A DNA stretch of 64,000 nt from Stachybotrys elegans. Lineage: Eukaryota > Ascomycota > Sordariomycetes > Hypocreales > Stachybotryaceae. The notes under the pieces are model-generated. The model did not search any database and was not told the origin of the DNA. It worked only from the letters and a program-made list of their open reading frames with translations. Of this stretch, positions 37,601 to 49,700 are shown one piece after another (the stretch's first letter is position 1; the number at the start of each line of letters is the position of its first letter). Location of the stretch: contig JAGPNK010000001.1 in NCBI GenBank assembly GCA_020746835.1, forward strand, positions 4,898,001-4,962,000, in the 5' to 3' direction. The position numbers and the translations under genes are program-made.

Positions 37601-37841
37601 GACGATATAAACCCCAAGTCTCTCCCTGTCTTATCCCATCCTTTCACTCACCACTCACCACTCACCTCTCATCACTCCACCTCGACTATCTTCTCAGCAA
37701 CCAACAGGCTGCTTTCACTTCGAGTAACCGCCTCGTTCAGGTTACCCCATCCAATCGTTATATTCTCCACACGAGACTCTTTGCTGTACGCTCTCATTCT
37801 CAAACACTCGCTCTAAGCCTGTTCCAAGAACCCTCTTCACA
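34658..37841. other. intergenic, 3.2 kb, including the cell-wall gene promoter
   Basis: Follows the MFS gene. The last 250 bp hold the TATA box (37605-37611) and a CT-rich leader. The rest has only short unsupported frames. No gene called. Confidence 0.55.
37605..37611 (+). promoter_or_regulatory. TATA box of the repeat cell-wall protein gene
   Basis: ATATAAA about 235 bp upstream of the start codon, followed by a pyrimidine-rich leader with several CACCACTCACC-type repeats. A clear TATA suits a highly regulated, strongly expressed surface protein. Confidence 0.6.
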
Positions 37842-39386
37842 ATGAAGTACTCCCACTCTCTCGCTCTCGCTCTGGCTAGCTCAGTCTTGGCTTGGGAGGA
37901 GCCTGTCAGCTATGAGTACCACCCGGGCCACGTCAAGTTCGAGTCGAAGGTCGAGGAGGTCTACATCACCTACACAAGCTTGTGCCCGTACTACTCCACT
38001 ATCTACGGCCCTGACAAGACCTATGTTGAGACACTGTACTCGACCAGTACCATTGTCGATGTGGTACCCACGACGATCGTGGAGAGCATTCCCGGAAACA
38101 CTGTTGTGGCAACTGAGGTCAACAAGAAGTACCATACCATCACCAGCCTGTGCCCTGTGACCACAACCATCGTCGGCCCCGAGGGAACGATTACCTCGAC
38201 TTACTATACTACTTCCACAATCGTCGATGTTGTCCCTACTACCTACGTTGAGAGCGTTCCCGGCACTACACATGAAGAGGTGGCTACCAATGTGGAATAC
38301 ACCACCCGCACAACCCTGTGCCCTATCACCACCACCATCTTTGGCCCCTCGGAAACTGTTGTCTCTACCTACTTCTCTACCTCGACCATTGTCGAAGTTG
38401 TTCCCACCACTGAGGTCGAGAGCGTGCCTGGAACCACTGTTCAGGAAGAAGCTACCAACGTCGAGACCGTCACCCGCACCACCCTGTGCCCTATCACCAC
38501 CACCATCTTTGGCCCCTCGGAAACTGTTGTCTCCACCTACTTCTCTACCTCGACCATTGTTGAAGTTATTCCTACCACTGAGGTCGAGAGCGTGCCTGGA
38601 ACCACTGTTCAGGAAGAAGCTACCAACGTCGAGACTATCACCCGCACCACCCTGTGCCCCATTACCACCACTATCTATGGCCCCTCGGAAACCCTTGTCT
38701 CTACCTACTTCTCTACTAGCACCATCGTCGAGACCGTCCACAAGACCGATGTCGCGAGCGTTCCTGGAGAGACTGTCCTTGCCACCGAGGTGAACCAGGT
38801 TGAGGTGACCCTGACCGAGGAGAAAGTTGTCACCAAGACCGAGGTCGGAGCAGGTGTCACCGAGGTCGTCACTCTCACCGAGACCAAGGAAGTCGTCACT
38901 TGGGTCAAGTCCACCGTCGTGGAGACCGAGAAGGGCCCTGATGTCACCAAGACCGAGGAGACTGTCGAGCTTGTCACCCAGACCTCTCTCTGCCCTGTTA
39001 CCAAGGTCACTACCATTGGCGGTGTCGAGGAGACCATCACCTACACTTCCACTTCCATCATTGTTGTGCCTGCCAAGTCTACAATCCACGAGACTGTTGT
39101 CCTCCCCGGAGAGACTCAAACCAGCGTGGACGTTCACTACGAGACCAAGGTTGAGGTCCAGCCTGTCACCAACGTCGTCACCCTGCCTGGAACGCCCGTT
39201 GTCATCCCCATCAAGGAGACCTCTACTGCTGTTGTGGCGCTCCCAAGCACCACCCTGGTCACCCAGAGCCCTCCCCCCATCGTGACTCCTCCTCCCATCA
39301 GCACCCCTGTTGCCGCTGCTGGTATCAACCAGGCCCCTGCCGCGGCTTTTGTTGGTGCCATCATCGGCCTCTTCGCCATGCTCTAA
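37842..39386 (+). CDS. GPI-anchored cell-wall protein with five 56-residue repeats
   Basis: A single exon, 514 aa. Residues 1-17 are a signal peptide (MKYSHSLALALASSVLA). Five tandem 56-aa repeats follow at residues 46-325, each with one Cys in (S/T)LCP.(T/Y).TI.GP and then STSTIV..VPTT.VESVPG. A sixth, degenerate copy lies near 380-430. The repeats are Thr/Ser/Val-rich, which suits O-mannosylated beta-stranded wall proteins. The C-terminus is a Pro-rich linker (SPPPIVTPPPISTP), then AAAGINQ and a hydrophobic tail (APAAAFVGAIIGLFAML), a GPI-addition signal. It should sit in the wall or on the plasma membrane, as a structural protein or adhesin. Repeats 3 and 4 are nearly identical at DNA level, showing recent duplication or conversion. 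Function is inferred. Confidence 0.9.
   Translation: MKYSHSLALALASSVLAWEEPVSYEYHPGHVKFESKVEEVYITYTSLCPYYSTIYGPDKTYVETLYSTSTIVDVVPTTIVESIPGNTVVATEVNKKYHTITSLCPVTTTIVGPEGTITSTYYTTSTIVDVVPTTYVESVPGTTHEEVATNVEYTTRTTLCPITTTIFGPSETVVSTYFSTSTIVEVVPTTEVESVPGTTVQEEATNVETVTRTTLCPITTTIFGPSETVVSTYFSTSTIVEVIPTTEVESVPGTTVQEEATNVETITRTTLCPITTTIYGPSETLVSTYFSTSTIVETVHKTDVASVPGETVLATEVNQVEVTLTEEKVVTKTEVGAGVTEVVTLTETKEVVTWVKSTVVETEKGPDVTKTEETVELVTQTSLCPVTKVTTIGGVEETITYTSTSIIVVPAKSTIHETVVLPGETQTSVDVHYETKVEVQPVTNVVTLPGTPVVIPIKETSTAVVALPSTTLVTQSPPPIVTPPPISTPVAAAGINQAPAAAFVGAIIGLFAML
37977..38816 (+). repeat. coding tandem repeat, 168-bp period, five copies
   Basis: Five head-to-tail 168-bp units inside the cell-wall protein gene. 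Copies 3 and 4 are the most alike and copies 1 and 5 the most diverged. The period keeps the reading frame, so copy number can change without breaking the protein. Confidence 0.85.
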
Positions 39387-40466
39387 GCAGCGGAAGCATC
39401 GACAGAAGACATCGGCTCTCTTCGACAAAGCTCCAGCACGGCAAGATACACGGAGTTCTTAAAAAGCAACTTTCCTCTGTTCTTTCTTTTATGGTCAATA
39501 CTGTATTTGGCGAGGGCAGGTGATCGGGGTGCACATAATATGACTTTAAGCCTAATCTGACTTCTTACAGAGCAGCATAGCACTGGCCTATTTAATAATA
39601 TAACTGATGTTCATTCCACACAAGCCATTTCATCTTGTGGATTCCCGTGTCAACCATTTTCATTTTATTACCTCCTTATTCCTGAAGGTTACGCTGCCAA
39701 GAAAACGACGAGGACATGAGATCGGTGAATGATGGGGAGGCAACCCTATGCACCACCCTTCAATTACTGGCGTAGTAGTATCGCAGAGCCTCGACCTATT
39801 CAGGATACCTTCGATACGGCGTATGCTGCGAGTCGACGAGGGTACTTTATTTTTTCTTGTGTCGTCTCAGTCCCTTCGGGCTTGAATGGATCAACTGACC
39901 AAGGTAACTCTCAACCAAACCACCACGCTTAGGGCAGAGAAGGGACAAGAGGGGCGTCTACGAAGGGGGTGATTGAAGGCGAACCCAGGGCTCGGCCTCT
40001 GGCGTGAACTGGGCATCCTCCAGAGGTCAGGACACTTTGAGAATCAGTCACGAACTCTCTGGATTGTACTTGGAGCGAAAGACTTCTTGATACCCCTAAA
40101 GCCATACAGAATACTGGAGAAGTACTTCTGGTACCTCGCTCAAGGACATGAGGGCGTTGCTTCTGCCTGGCATTATTCGACAGACTAGGACAGGATGTGG
40201 AGATGAAGATTGAATTCGAGATCACCCAGATATAGACGTTGCTAGGTAGATAAACCAACAGAGGATAAACAACAAAAACAAGGTATCATCGTCGTCGTCG
40301 TCATCATCGCCAACAAGAAAATAACACCAATACCAAAGAATATCAGCCCAAAAGGGCACCAGTTCCCGTCGTAACCCATATCCTATTCATCCAACCGGGC
40401 CCTCTCAGGGCTTCCCACAATGATGCCCCCCAAGCCACTCCCCCTTGGCTGCCCCCCATGGGCAGT
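39387..40466. other. convergent intergenic region, 1.1 kb
   Basis: The 3' flanks of the cell-wall gene (+) and the Pro/Ala-rich gene (-). Includes a TCG/TCA trinucleotide run at 40286-40310. I see no gene. Confidence 0.6.
40286..40310. repeat. (TCR)n microsatellite
   Basis: A run of TCG then TCA triplets in the intergenic region, about 160 bp past the stop codon of the minus-strand gene. Confidence 0.8.
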
Positions 40467-41359
40467 CTACTGAGGGCCCTTTTTGGCTGCCTCTTTGGCG
40501 GCCCTTGCCGCCGCCGCCTTCCCCGCCCACCTGCCGTTGCCGGCCGACTTCTTGCGCCTATCCTTCTGCTTCTCCTTTGTCACCGCGTTCTTACTCACGC
40601 GGTTTGCATTATATTGCCTCCAGGCCTCGGCCTGCTCCTCTGGGGACGGAGCCGTGAGGGCCGTGGAGAAGGCGGTGGGAGGAGCGACGGGGGCGACGGG
40701 GACCCGAGTCGAGAAATTGAAGCCGGCATTGTTGTTACCGGCGGGGGCGGCGAAGGAGGCAGGACGGGAGGCAAGGCCGGGCCCGGCAGAGAGCGAACCG
40801 CCAGTGTTGAAGGCGGAGGCGGTGACGCGGGCGGGAGGGGAGATAGGGCCGGGCCCGGCCAGGGGCGATCTGCCAGTCGTGAAGGCAGAGGGGGAGGGGG
40901 AGGTGAAGGGGGAGACGGGAGGGGGGGGAGGGCCGGCCCAGAAAACGGGTAGCTATCAAGGTTGATAGCAGAGGTAGGGGCCGGAAGGGGGAGGGGAGGA
41001 GAGAGCCCCGGAAGGTCTGCATCCTCCGACCCAAGGGTCGAAGGCAAAGACGGAGGGTCAGGGGGCCCAGGATAGAAGAAGAACCCCCCATCGAAGTTGA
41101 TGATGGGGGTGTCGGAGGAAGCGTCGAGGGAGCCGGCCGGCCCCACAGATAGCCCGTTGCCGGGGGTAGTGAGGGGGGCATCGAGGGGGCCGGCCGACCC
41201 AACAGGTAGCCCATTGCCCGAGGTAGTGAAGGGGGTAGCGGGGGCGACGGGGGCGACGGGGGCACGGACGCCGGTGTATGAGTCGGCCCGGTAGAGGTCA
41301 CAATCCTCGGCAGCCCCCTCGCTGGGGTGCATGCCCGTGTTGTAGCCGAAGGAATCCAT
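40467..41359 (-). CDS. Pro/Ala/Gly-rich protein of unknown function, frame broken at a C8 run
   Basis: The frame opens at ATG 41359 (MDSFGYNTGMHPSEGAAEDC) and is good to about 40930. It then continues, after a shift of one base at the C8 run (plus-strand G8, 40921-40928), in another frame to TAG at 40467-40469. With one more C the gene would be 298 codons. Both sides carry the same degenerate repeats: PVAPVAPATPFTTSGNGLPV before the break, and SAFTTGRSPLAGPGP, SAFNTGGSLSAGPG and PVAPVAPPTAFSTAL after it. This shows the second frame is the real continuation. The C-terminus is strongly basic (PEEQAEAWRQYNANRVSKN, KEKQKDRRKKSAGNGRW, KAAAARAAKEAAKKGPQ). No donor site explains the shift as an intron. 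It is either an assembly indel or a true frameshift. The family is not recognised; a nucleic-acid-binding tail is possible. Confidence 0.6.
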
Positions 41360-43472
41360 TGTGATGGATGGTATGGCAGTATAGGGCGAGGGAGGAGGAG
41401 AAGGAGGTAGAGAGGAAAGGAGGGAGGGAAGTATAGAGGTAATATACAGAATGTATGTTACTGTATGTTAAGTTCGTAGTGACAAGTAACCCACAGACCT
41501 ATGGTATTGTAACTTGTCGTATAGAGTGATATGCAGACTGATAGTACTGTATATTATTGAGTAGTATGTGATGGAAGTGTCGTGGGTATGACGGTGAAGC
41601 GATAGCTGTACTTGGTGATCAAGTGAAAAGTAATGACTTGAATGTGAAGTACGATGGTAAGTTGGTGAAGTGAAAGGTCGAGAGTAGGAAGGGGGAGGCC
41701 GTGTTTAAGTATGGTGGAAAGAAGAGGGCTCGTCTTCCAGATCACCCTCTCGCGGGATAAAGTTCAGCATACTTTGGGAAAACCTGAACATTCTACCAGC
41801 CCAGAACAAACTCACGATACTTGTACGTTATCCTGAAGCCCCCCTCAAAGGTTATGTGTATGAGTAAATCGCCCCAAACAAGAGGCAGGCCGGGGGCCTC
41901 GACCCACAACCGTGATATCAAGTGGCCTTGTGATGTATTGAAGCTTTCGGATGCAAGTGGGATTACTAGAATGGGCACATAACTTGCTCATGAGTGGACC
42001 TGGGCGACTGTTGAAATTGCTTACGTCTGGTGAATTCATGAACAAGAGACGTTTTGTGGCTTCAATATACACCCGAAGCCCGTCACATCTCTAGGCGTTG
42101 GGGCGTCCCCGGCCTCGAGCTTTCTACAGAGTCACAAGGTGAACGACGAATCTTTTCGATACGCTTCATAGTACTGCAGTAATAGTCATCCTTAGCAAGC
42201 CGGCCACACGCCACTGACAAGGAAAACAAGTCTTGGAAGCGAGAAAAGTCCCTCTCTCATCAAACCCCTTTCGTTGTTCGTTGACTCGGAGACGCCGCAG
42301 AAAGTAACCTGACAAGTCATTCTTTCTGTCCCTAAAATCCCACGGGAGATTTTGGAAGGAGCAGCCCAGCAGGAACCGCAAAAATGGAGTGTTTGAAATT
42401 TGGAAAAAACCCAGGGATTGCGCGCCATGTCACCACCACGGACATCTACATTGTTACAGCCCATGCCTCCCCCTCGTCTCGATAAAATCAAAAGACGTCC
42501 CGCGACCTTGCCAAAGTACGTTGTTAGTTCCTGGGGCCGTGAAGTTGCAAGTTTGACTCCCAGCCACACATTTACTGGCGGGCGGCGCACAGTCCCAAAC
42601 TCTGTGATTCTCGCACTGTGCCCCTCGAGTTTTGGGTAGGCACGCCCTCCTTTGCGGTCTGCGCAGAGATGGCTCAGTGACAATAAAAACTTTCAAACCT
42701 AAAGGATTTATTATCTAAAAACTAGAATCAAAGCCACAAAATATCCCAGAGCCTCTGTCGCTCGTGTAGCGGTGGCAATGTCAACTAATAGGAGATCCTC
42801 ACTTACAGTGCGAGGCGTCGATCCACTCTCACAGCAGTCCACGGGACCACCTCAATTTTGACTCCGACGCCTGAGGTATCCAGCAAACCGCCTTTATTGA
42901 TATCAAAACCACCTCAATTCGGTCCTGAGCCACGAACTTACACAAGCGAGCCTCAATGATGCCATACGTGTTTGCCTGGAGCTAGGAGAAGGGTCGGTCA
43001 TGGGGTCAATGCCGAGATGTTGGGGCATGAACTCAAAATGATACCATCAAAGTGCACCTTTGACTACCGAGGATTCAAGAACTGGCCATGATGGTGCCAG
43101 AGCAAAAATTTCACTGACATCGACAGGAAGGGAGAAATGGGCAATGATACTATGCCGAACACGGAGAGGACGGGTCGAAGGTACCGTCATGTATTGATCA
43201 AGTGTTTTGGACAAAGAAAATGCTGCCTTGGAATCTATGTCTGCCGCCAACTCCAAAATATGCACTCCACTGACTCATCTTTTCCTCCTTTGCTCCTCGT
43301 ATCATTTCTTCTCTTTAAGCATGCCCCACCGTAATCGCATCTCACTGTCCTATGTCATCATTCTAACCAAAGTTGATCGGTCGCATCTCATCAATGTAGG
43401 TGGAGCTGGTTCCGCCATGCCACCAGCCCCGTCCGTCGGGTCCGCACGCCATTCAACGTGGCGATGCCTGCA
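41360..43472. other. intergenic, 2.1 kb
   Basis: Upstream of the Pro/Ala-rich gene and past the 3' end of los1. A purine-rich tract (GGAGG/GGAAAGG) lies at 41385-41430 and an AT-richer segment at 41440-41680. Frames are short and unsupported. No gene called. Confidence 0.55.
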
Positions 43473-46400
43473 CTACTGGCGATTCTTCAACAGACCCAAG
43501 AGGTATGAAGAGAATGCCTTCTTGTCCGTCGACGTGGTGAGCGATCTGAGAAACTCATCACCATTGATGCCCAGACCGGGGAAGAGTCCGCTCTGTAGCT
43601 GCTGGATGTAGACCTCGCCAGTCTTGGTATATATCATCTGCTCGAGCCCGGCAATTTCCGTCAAAATCCCCTTCATCTGAGCATCTTGCCACGGCCGGAA
43701 GTTTGGATTCCGCATCACTTCCCAGCAGGCGTTGTGAAACCGTTCAATCATGTAACGGTCGAATCCGGGAATAGCCGGAGTAGGAGCCGCACTAGGCGGT
43801 GTAGGGCTGGGAGATATCACGGCAACATCCGGGCCTCCCCAAAGAGCCGAGATCTTGGTCATGACGGTGAAGGCCAGCCGGCTGGAGCTCAGCATGCCCT
43901 CCACGGCCCCGCTAAGTTCGATAATGGACGTGATCAGGGGCTCAAAGAATCCTTGGTTGGCCTCGCTGATCAAGACGCCGTCAAGTCCATTGTTAAGGAT
44001 AATTTGGATGAATGAGAGGTATTCCCTTCGAAGCTCTCCCAGCTGGACCTCGTCATCCGTGCCCGTGATAGGTTCGCTAAGCCCGCCAAAGATGCGCTGA
44101 AGGAGGGGGTCAGTAGAAGGTTCAGGACCTCGTAAATCTCCGCCTTGAACCCATATACAACTTGGTCCAATAGTCGGAGGAACATGGCCATCTCGTCCTT
44201 GCCCGAGCTTTGAGACAGGAGCCCCTCGATCCATTGAGGCAACTGGGGGAGTACCGCTTGACCCAACACGCCCAGGAGTTTCGAAAAGGCGGACCGGCAA
44301 GCAAGGCGGATATCGGAGGAAGTGTTGAGCTCGCTGAGGGCAATGAGAATAGCTTCTGCCGCTCTCGAAAACTCAGCCGTCACCTCCTTTGCCGGAGGAG
44401 CATGCTGGCTCTGGTTGGCCGAGCCAGGAGCCCAATCGGAGAATCCATGGGCCAGAGTGCCCAGAGCCATCACAATATGATGAATCTGTAACGTTGCCTG
44501 GGCGTCACCACTCTTGGCCCGGGGAAGGTGCACCTCCATGTCTCGGAACAGAGGATCCATGACAGACCTGGCGTAGAGAGCCTGCTTCTCGGGAGGAGTG
44601 CTATTGGTAGATGAGATGCAGCCAATGGCTTCGAACAGGTACAGCTGGCTGGTGAATAGCGCATCGGCAGAGTGGTCAGACTCGTCCGAAGACATGTCGT
44701 CCTCGTCGGCATCATCGCCAGGAACCTCGGCCTTGATGGGCAAGAGATCTCCAATGGACTGGATAACCGTCTCGGCGACGTTGCCGACCTGGGCTCGCAG
44801 CTGCTTGGTGAAGCGGTGGAACAGATACCACGAGCGAGTCTTGATACGAACGTGATCGTGGTGCACTAGTCGCACAAAGTTCTCCAAGACAGTGGGGATG
44901 TAGCTGGGGTTGGTCTCAAACACCACACAGTATCGGACACAAATCTCCATGTACAGGAGCAAGATGGCAGGGTGAGAGAAGTTGGCGATGCCTTGTAAGT
45001 GTTAGCCTCTAATCACCACCAACACATGGGACAAAATACTAACCAGACTCGACCATTTTCCGCATCATGACAACCAGCCTTTCAGAGGCCTCACTGGACG
45101 GTTGGTTCTTGGTGCCCAGCCCCTGGTTCGGAAGGGCCAACTCGCCAAAGAGGTACATCTCGTGAAGTGCAAGGTCGAGGTCTCGCCAGTTCATCTGCGA
45201 ACCCTGCTGGTCCAGGTTCTGGAACGTCGTCGCAACCAAATTGCTGAGGATATCCATGTATAACCCCTGGTCGATGGCAGCAATAGTCTTTTGCAGGTTC
45301 TGCAGCCTCTTCCGGAGCTCCTGGAATTCCGCCTCGTCGGTCTGCGAATCCTCGCTCCCCCATGTCGACGTATCGTCGTATCGCATCTTTTGTATAATGG
45401 CATTGAGAATGGGCGCGAGCATGCTAGCATAGTCCTGAGGCAGCTGGCCAACCTTGCGGAAAAAGGTCAATAGATCGGTAAGGGAGGGAATAACTGTTGC
45501 GCAGATTTCGTCGTAATCGTCGGAGAAGAAGCGCAACACAAAGGGGAGAAAGCTGTTGAGATACCGGTTGGCCCGTATCCTAGTGTCATCGCCGATACTG
45601 CTATCCTCCAGGGCCCGCACAATGTCTGACATGACCGAGTTGACGAGCTTGGCTACGGACTCGGCGAGATCAGTGTCGTAGCGACAAGTGCCCTTGAACT
45701 CATTGAGGGACTGGCTGGCAACCAGCTGACCGACAATCTCCTGCAGATTGATGAAGCCAATGAGCTCCATCTTGTCCGCAGAACGCATCTTCTTACCGCA
45801 GATCTCGGTGAAGGTGTCAATGGCCGTGTCCCGCACCTTGTCTTCGGACCCGTCCTGGTTGGTGCGGCCGATGACGGGCAGCAACAGGTTGAGCATGTCC
45901 GGGCTGATAACCAGGCCAATGTCCATCCAGCTGACCCATTTGCCAATGACCTTTAATACCAGCTCAATCACCGTGTCATTGTTGGAGTACCTGGCCAAGA
46001 GACCCTTCCAAGACTCGGCAACCTTGTGCATATCTTGGGCACGGAGCTGGTCCTTGAGCTCGGTGTTGCGCTTTGCATCGCCGTTTTGTCGGGCAAGAAG
46101 CATATCGGCGATTTCGTCGTGGATATTGGAAAGAATACGGAGGTAGAATAGAACACCGGTGACGTTATCGACACCGCCCGACATGCCTGTGAGGCCCAAG
46201 AAGTCATCCAGAAAGCTCTGCCACCCATCCTGATAGAGGAAAACAAAAAGGTACGTCAAACTCTGGGTGAGTTTGTTTTGGAGAGGAACGGCATCCGGCT
46301 CCTGCTGAGCCTCTACTCCGTACGTCTGGCGCACATATTGCAGCAAAGTGTCCTTGAGATATGCCATGGCGGTACCGTCGAGGCCCTGGGTGTGGACGGC

Positions 46401-46796
46401 GTAGTTAACGACATCGAGGCAAACAAGGCGGACGACTTCGGATGGCCGGGGGGTCCGGATGAAGAGGTTGGTGCACGCCTGCCATGACTGCTGATTTTCC
46501 CTGAGCTGGTGAATATATTCCAAAGCTTGCTCCTTCAAGGCGTGGTCCGAGGTAGGGCTGTATAGGATCTCGACGGCATTTTCGAACTAGAGAGGGTAGG
46601 ACGAGCAAGTGGTCAGCGTCTCGGCCAAAGTGAAGTGTCGGGAAGCACAATCAGGTAGGTGTCTCGGGGGGCCGAGTACGAGACCCGAAGAGGGCGGTGA
46701 TGCAGGCGGCCATGTGAAGGACCCTGGAAAAGGGCCGTCATGGCGGGGCAGGTAGTGGTGATGGAACGAGCTTACCTGTGCCTCGAGCGACTCCAT
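43473..46796 (-). CDS. los1: exportin-T / Los1, tRNA nuclear exporter, frame broken at a C5 run
   Basis: Three exons: 46796-46776 (MESLEAQ), 46586-45044 and 44991-43473. Joints give FENAVEILYSPTSDHALKEQ and RKMVESGIANFSHPAILLLYMEIC, both in frame. The product would be 1027 aa, the usual fungal Los1 length, made of HEAT-type helices. An importin-beta-like N-terminal block, the exportin core (FLYQDGWQSFLDDFLGL, YLRILSNIHDEIADMLLAR) and a MEICVRY helix are visible. Exportin-T carries tRNA to the cytoplasm with RanGTP. In exon 3 the frame changes at C5 (plus-strand G5, 44105-44109): LNLLLTP must be followed by LLQRIFGGLSEPITGTDDEV, one base out. A sixth C would restore it. No intron signal is present there. 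As it stands, translation would run into an unrelated tail and lose the C-terminal 210 residues. Identity is firm; the break is probably an assembly error. Confidence 0.9.
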
Positions 46797-49700
46797 GGTC
46801 GATTAGGATGGTGATGTCGTGAGCGGGGTGGGCCGATCCGAGAGAGGTGATGGGAGGCAAAGCTGCTATGTGTCTGGCAGCCTTGTTGACCGAGCATGCA
46901 GCATAGCTGTGCTGTGGTGGTGATTGGGCTGGAGCAGAGGCTACCGCTACCGCACAGTCATGCCTGTCTGCCGAGGGCGGGGTGCTTTTTCCGGGGGGGC
47001 AAGACACACACACACAGGCAGAGAGGAGGGAGGAGCAGGCAGAAGGGGGCGGAGGCCGGAGCTGGGAGGAGCGGGAGTAGGCCGGTTCGCGGGCAGCCGT
47101 AAGCGAGGCGTTGGAGGGGTTCTCGATCTGGCCGTCTGCGGTCGGTGAGGGTGATGATACCGGAGGGGACCAGGCGAGGAAAGAATTGCGTGTTTATCTG
47201 CTATTTTTTCCACAAAGTTGAAGGCAGTCTCGTGCCGATGTGGGGTTCGTGCTTCCCTCTTCATGGTGGGAGGGAAACGGACAGTGTGGAGCGGTAGATT
47301 ATCGGACAAATGCACCAGCCACACGCAGGCAAGCATGACAGAGGGGCGGAGACAATACAGCATGATGAACTCATCACTTGAGGTACAGGGGGAGAGAATA
47401 CAGATGAGATGGAACCATTGGCGGTTAACATATTCGCGGGGGGTTGGCCAGTGGAATCTGGTCAAAGAGATACAGCTCGTACGCCTTGCATTGGACTTGT
47501 GGCATTTGCTTCAATCTGATGTTGGTGTTATCAAGTTGTGGCTGGGCAGGGTTTGTGCTTGCACCCAACATGCCGTCACTCGCCGAATGACAAGTCGAAA
47601 TCCCTGGACGGTTCAGGAAATACTATGCAGGACTTAGACTGTCGCAATTTAGATGTGCAACTATTTCTGACCTGTTGTTTCGTTTGACACCCTTCAGCAC
47701 ATCTCGCAGCGCCAGATGCGGCACGGGCCTTTGGTTATTTTAGTAAGCCCTAACAGCGGCGAAATGGGTAAATGTCCGTCACTGTGGCCTCCTCCTGGAC
47801 GTCGGAATATGCCATCAACAGCCCCAAGTCTGGGTCGGGTATGTTGTCGATTGCACGCGGAGACTTTCGGGCAGAGAGAACAGATGGCTGGGATAAACCA
47901 TTGCCAGCCGGGCCTGTGGGTGCCCAAACACGGCGAATCACACTCGTGGGTGGCGGTCAGATGATGCCCGGCAGTCGCACGCTTCTTATCAAAGGCCAAT
48001 GATGCTACGATGCCATATCCATCTCGTAGCCTCACTTTGAGCGGTCAGAGCGATAGTGCTGAGCTAGGGATGATGCGGCGTGGCCTGGAAGCGGGAAATG
48101 TCGGTGTAGTTCCAATTGATTCGTCCATAGCAGGGTCCTCGGGCATAGCTTGCCCGCCGACTTCAAGAAATCGGTCGTGGTTCATGGTCTGCGGTGAGGG
48201 TCGATTGGCTGTCAGACTGTGCCCCGTGAGGATGTCTCTTAGGGCGTAATTCCCGTGCGATGCAGCGACAGATAACGTTGAACTAAACAGCCCAATGCAA
48301 TGCCGTGAGCTGTGTCAGCCATCTGACATGCTCCACAGCTCACAAGGAATTCGATCTAGCAGATTGCGGCTCCAAAGACAAGCAAGGCAGGAGAATAGGG
48401 CAGTCGCCTCAGGCTATTGATAGCACAGGGCCTGGAGACATGAGGCACAGCATGCGGCATCCGGACAGCTGTGCATCCCTGGTATGCCTGAATGCGCATG
48501 GTGGAACCGGGTGAGGACTCGACTGATTCAGCACTCTATGTGCGAACAGTCCATGTCGTCGTATCCCTAAACACTGCAGGATTCATGAATCGAACCGAAG
48601 CTGACAGGATCCGTGGGCACATCCTCAGCCGGGAAGAGGGAGAAAAAGAAAAAGAAAAAGAAAAGACGGGCTGCATTGAAACAAGCGAGAGACAGCGTCC
48701 ACTCGCCCTTGGGTGCTGACGACATAAGCATGAAAGAAACCCGTGAGCACACGCCGTCCGCAGAGACCAGAGTCGTGCTGCGACAAGACGGCGTCCACGT
48801 GGAAATTGCCTTCGTGCCGTGTCTCGTGTGGTTTATTCATAGCTGAACGATGTCACACGAGCCACTGTTTCAAAACGCCAGCATTGCAGATCTCTTTGCC
48901 TCGTTTCATGCAGGCGGAACTTTTTTTTTGTCTTGTCTTCCTTTTTCCAACAATAATTAGTATGTAATATGTAGAGGTGAAGGTGGGCCACAGAGATGAG
49001 GCGGCACAGCATGCAAGGGCAGAACTTTGCTTCTGGTGCGTGGTCTTTGGTCAAAAGATCGGCCTTGATGCATCATGGTGTGACAAGATGTCGTGGATGA
49101 AGGAGGGGCTGATCAGCAACGAGGCCCACCAACTGCAGCATTACGCCTTCGTTCTGACAGTGATGGACTGAATCAGAGAGAGGGGATCAAGGCGCACAGA
49201 GAGGTCTGAGGAGAAGGGAAGCAAAGGCGACGTCTGAGAGGGCAAGATTGGGACCAGCAGTGCTCCATCCGTAGAAGGGCAGATCGGCTTTGCCAAGCGT
49301 CTTGGGTGTTGGAAAGGCTGGAAAGGGGGCACTGACAGCATCGGCGCCATCACTGCCGTAGGCGGAGCCGGACGTCTGAGAGCAAAACAGCCGTGGCCAC
49401 GACCACGGTGCACGCGATGGGGAGACAGATAGGGGTGCCGAGAAGCAGAGGCCCAGGCCCTTGAGCCGGGCCGTTCGCGATTTCGCCTTGCTGGGGAGGC
49501 AGCATCACCCACGTCCGTCTAATCTTCAAGGCCGAGCAAAAGGCTAGTCGATCCAAGTGCCCCCTTGGCGCCGACCATGGGAACAGAGCCCTGCGTACCG
49601 GATACCGCAGTTCGATCCAGCACGGCATTCATTTCACCACGGTCGCAGAATGAAGGAGGCGAAAAAAGAAAGCAAGGAGATGGAAAGAGGCGAGGTTGGC

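Noticed and set aside
37881..39428. 515-codon minus-strand frame opposite the repeat cell-wall gene
   Set aside because: It is the antisense shadow of a repetitive gene. The sense product has a signal peptide and GPI tail; the antisense product has none.
44100..44112. Programmed translational frameshift in los1
   Set aside because: The site is a plain C5 run without the known fungal +1 shift signals, and two other genes here show the same missing-C defect, which points to assembly error.
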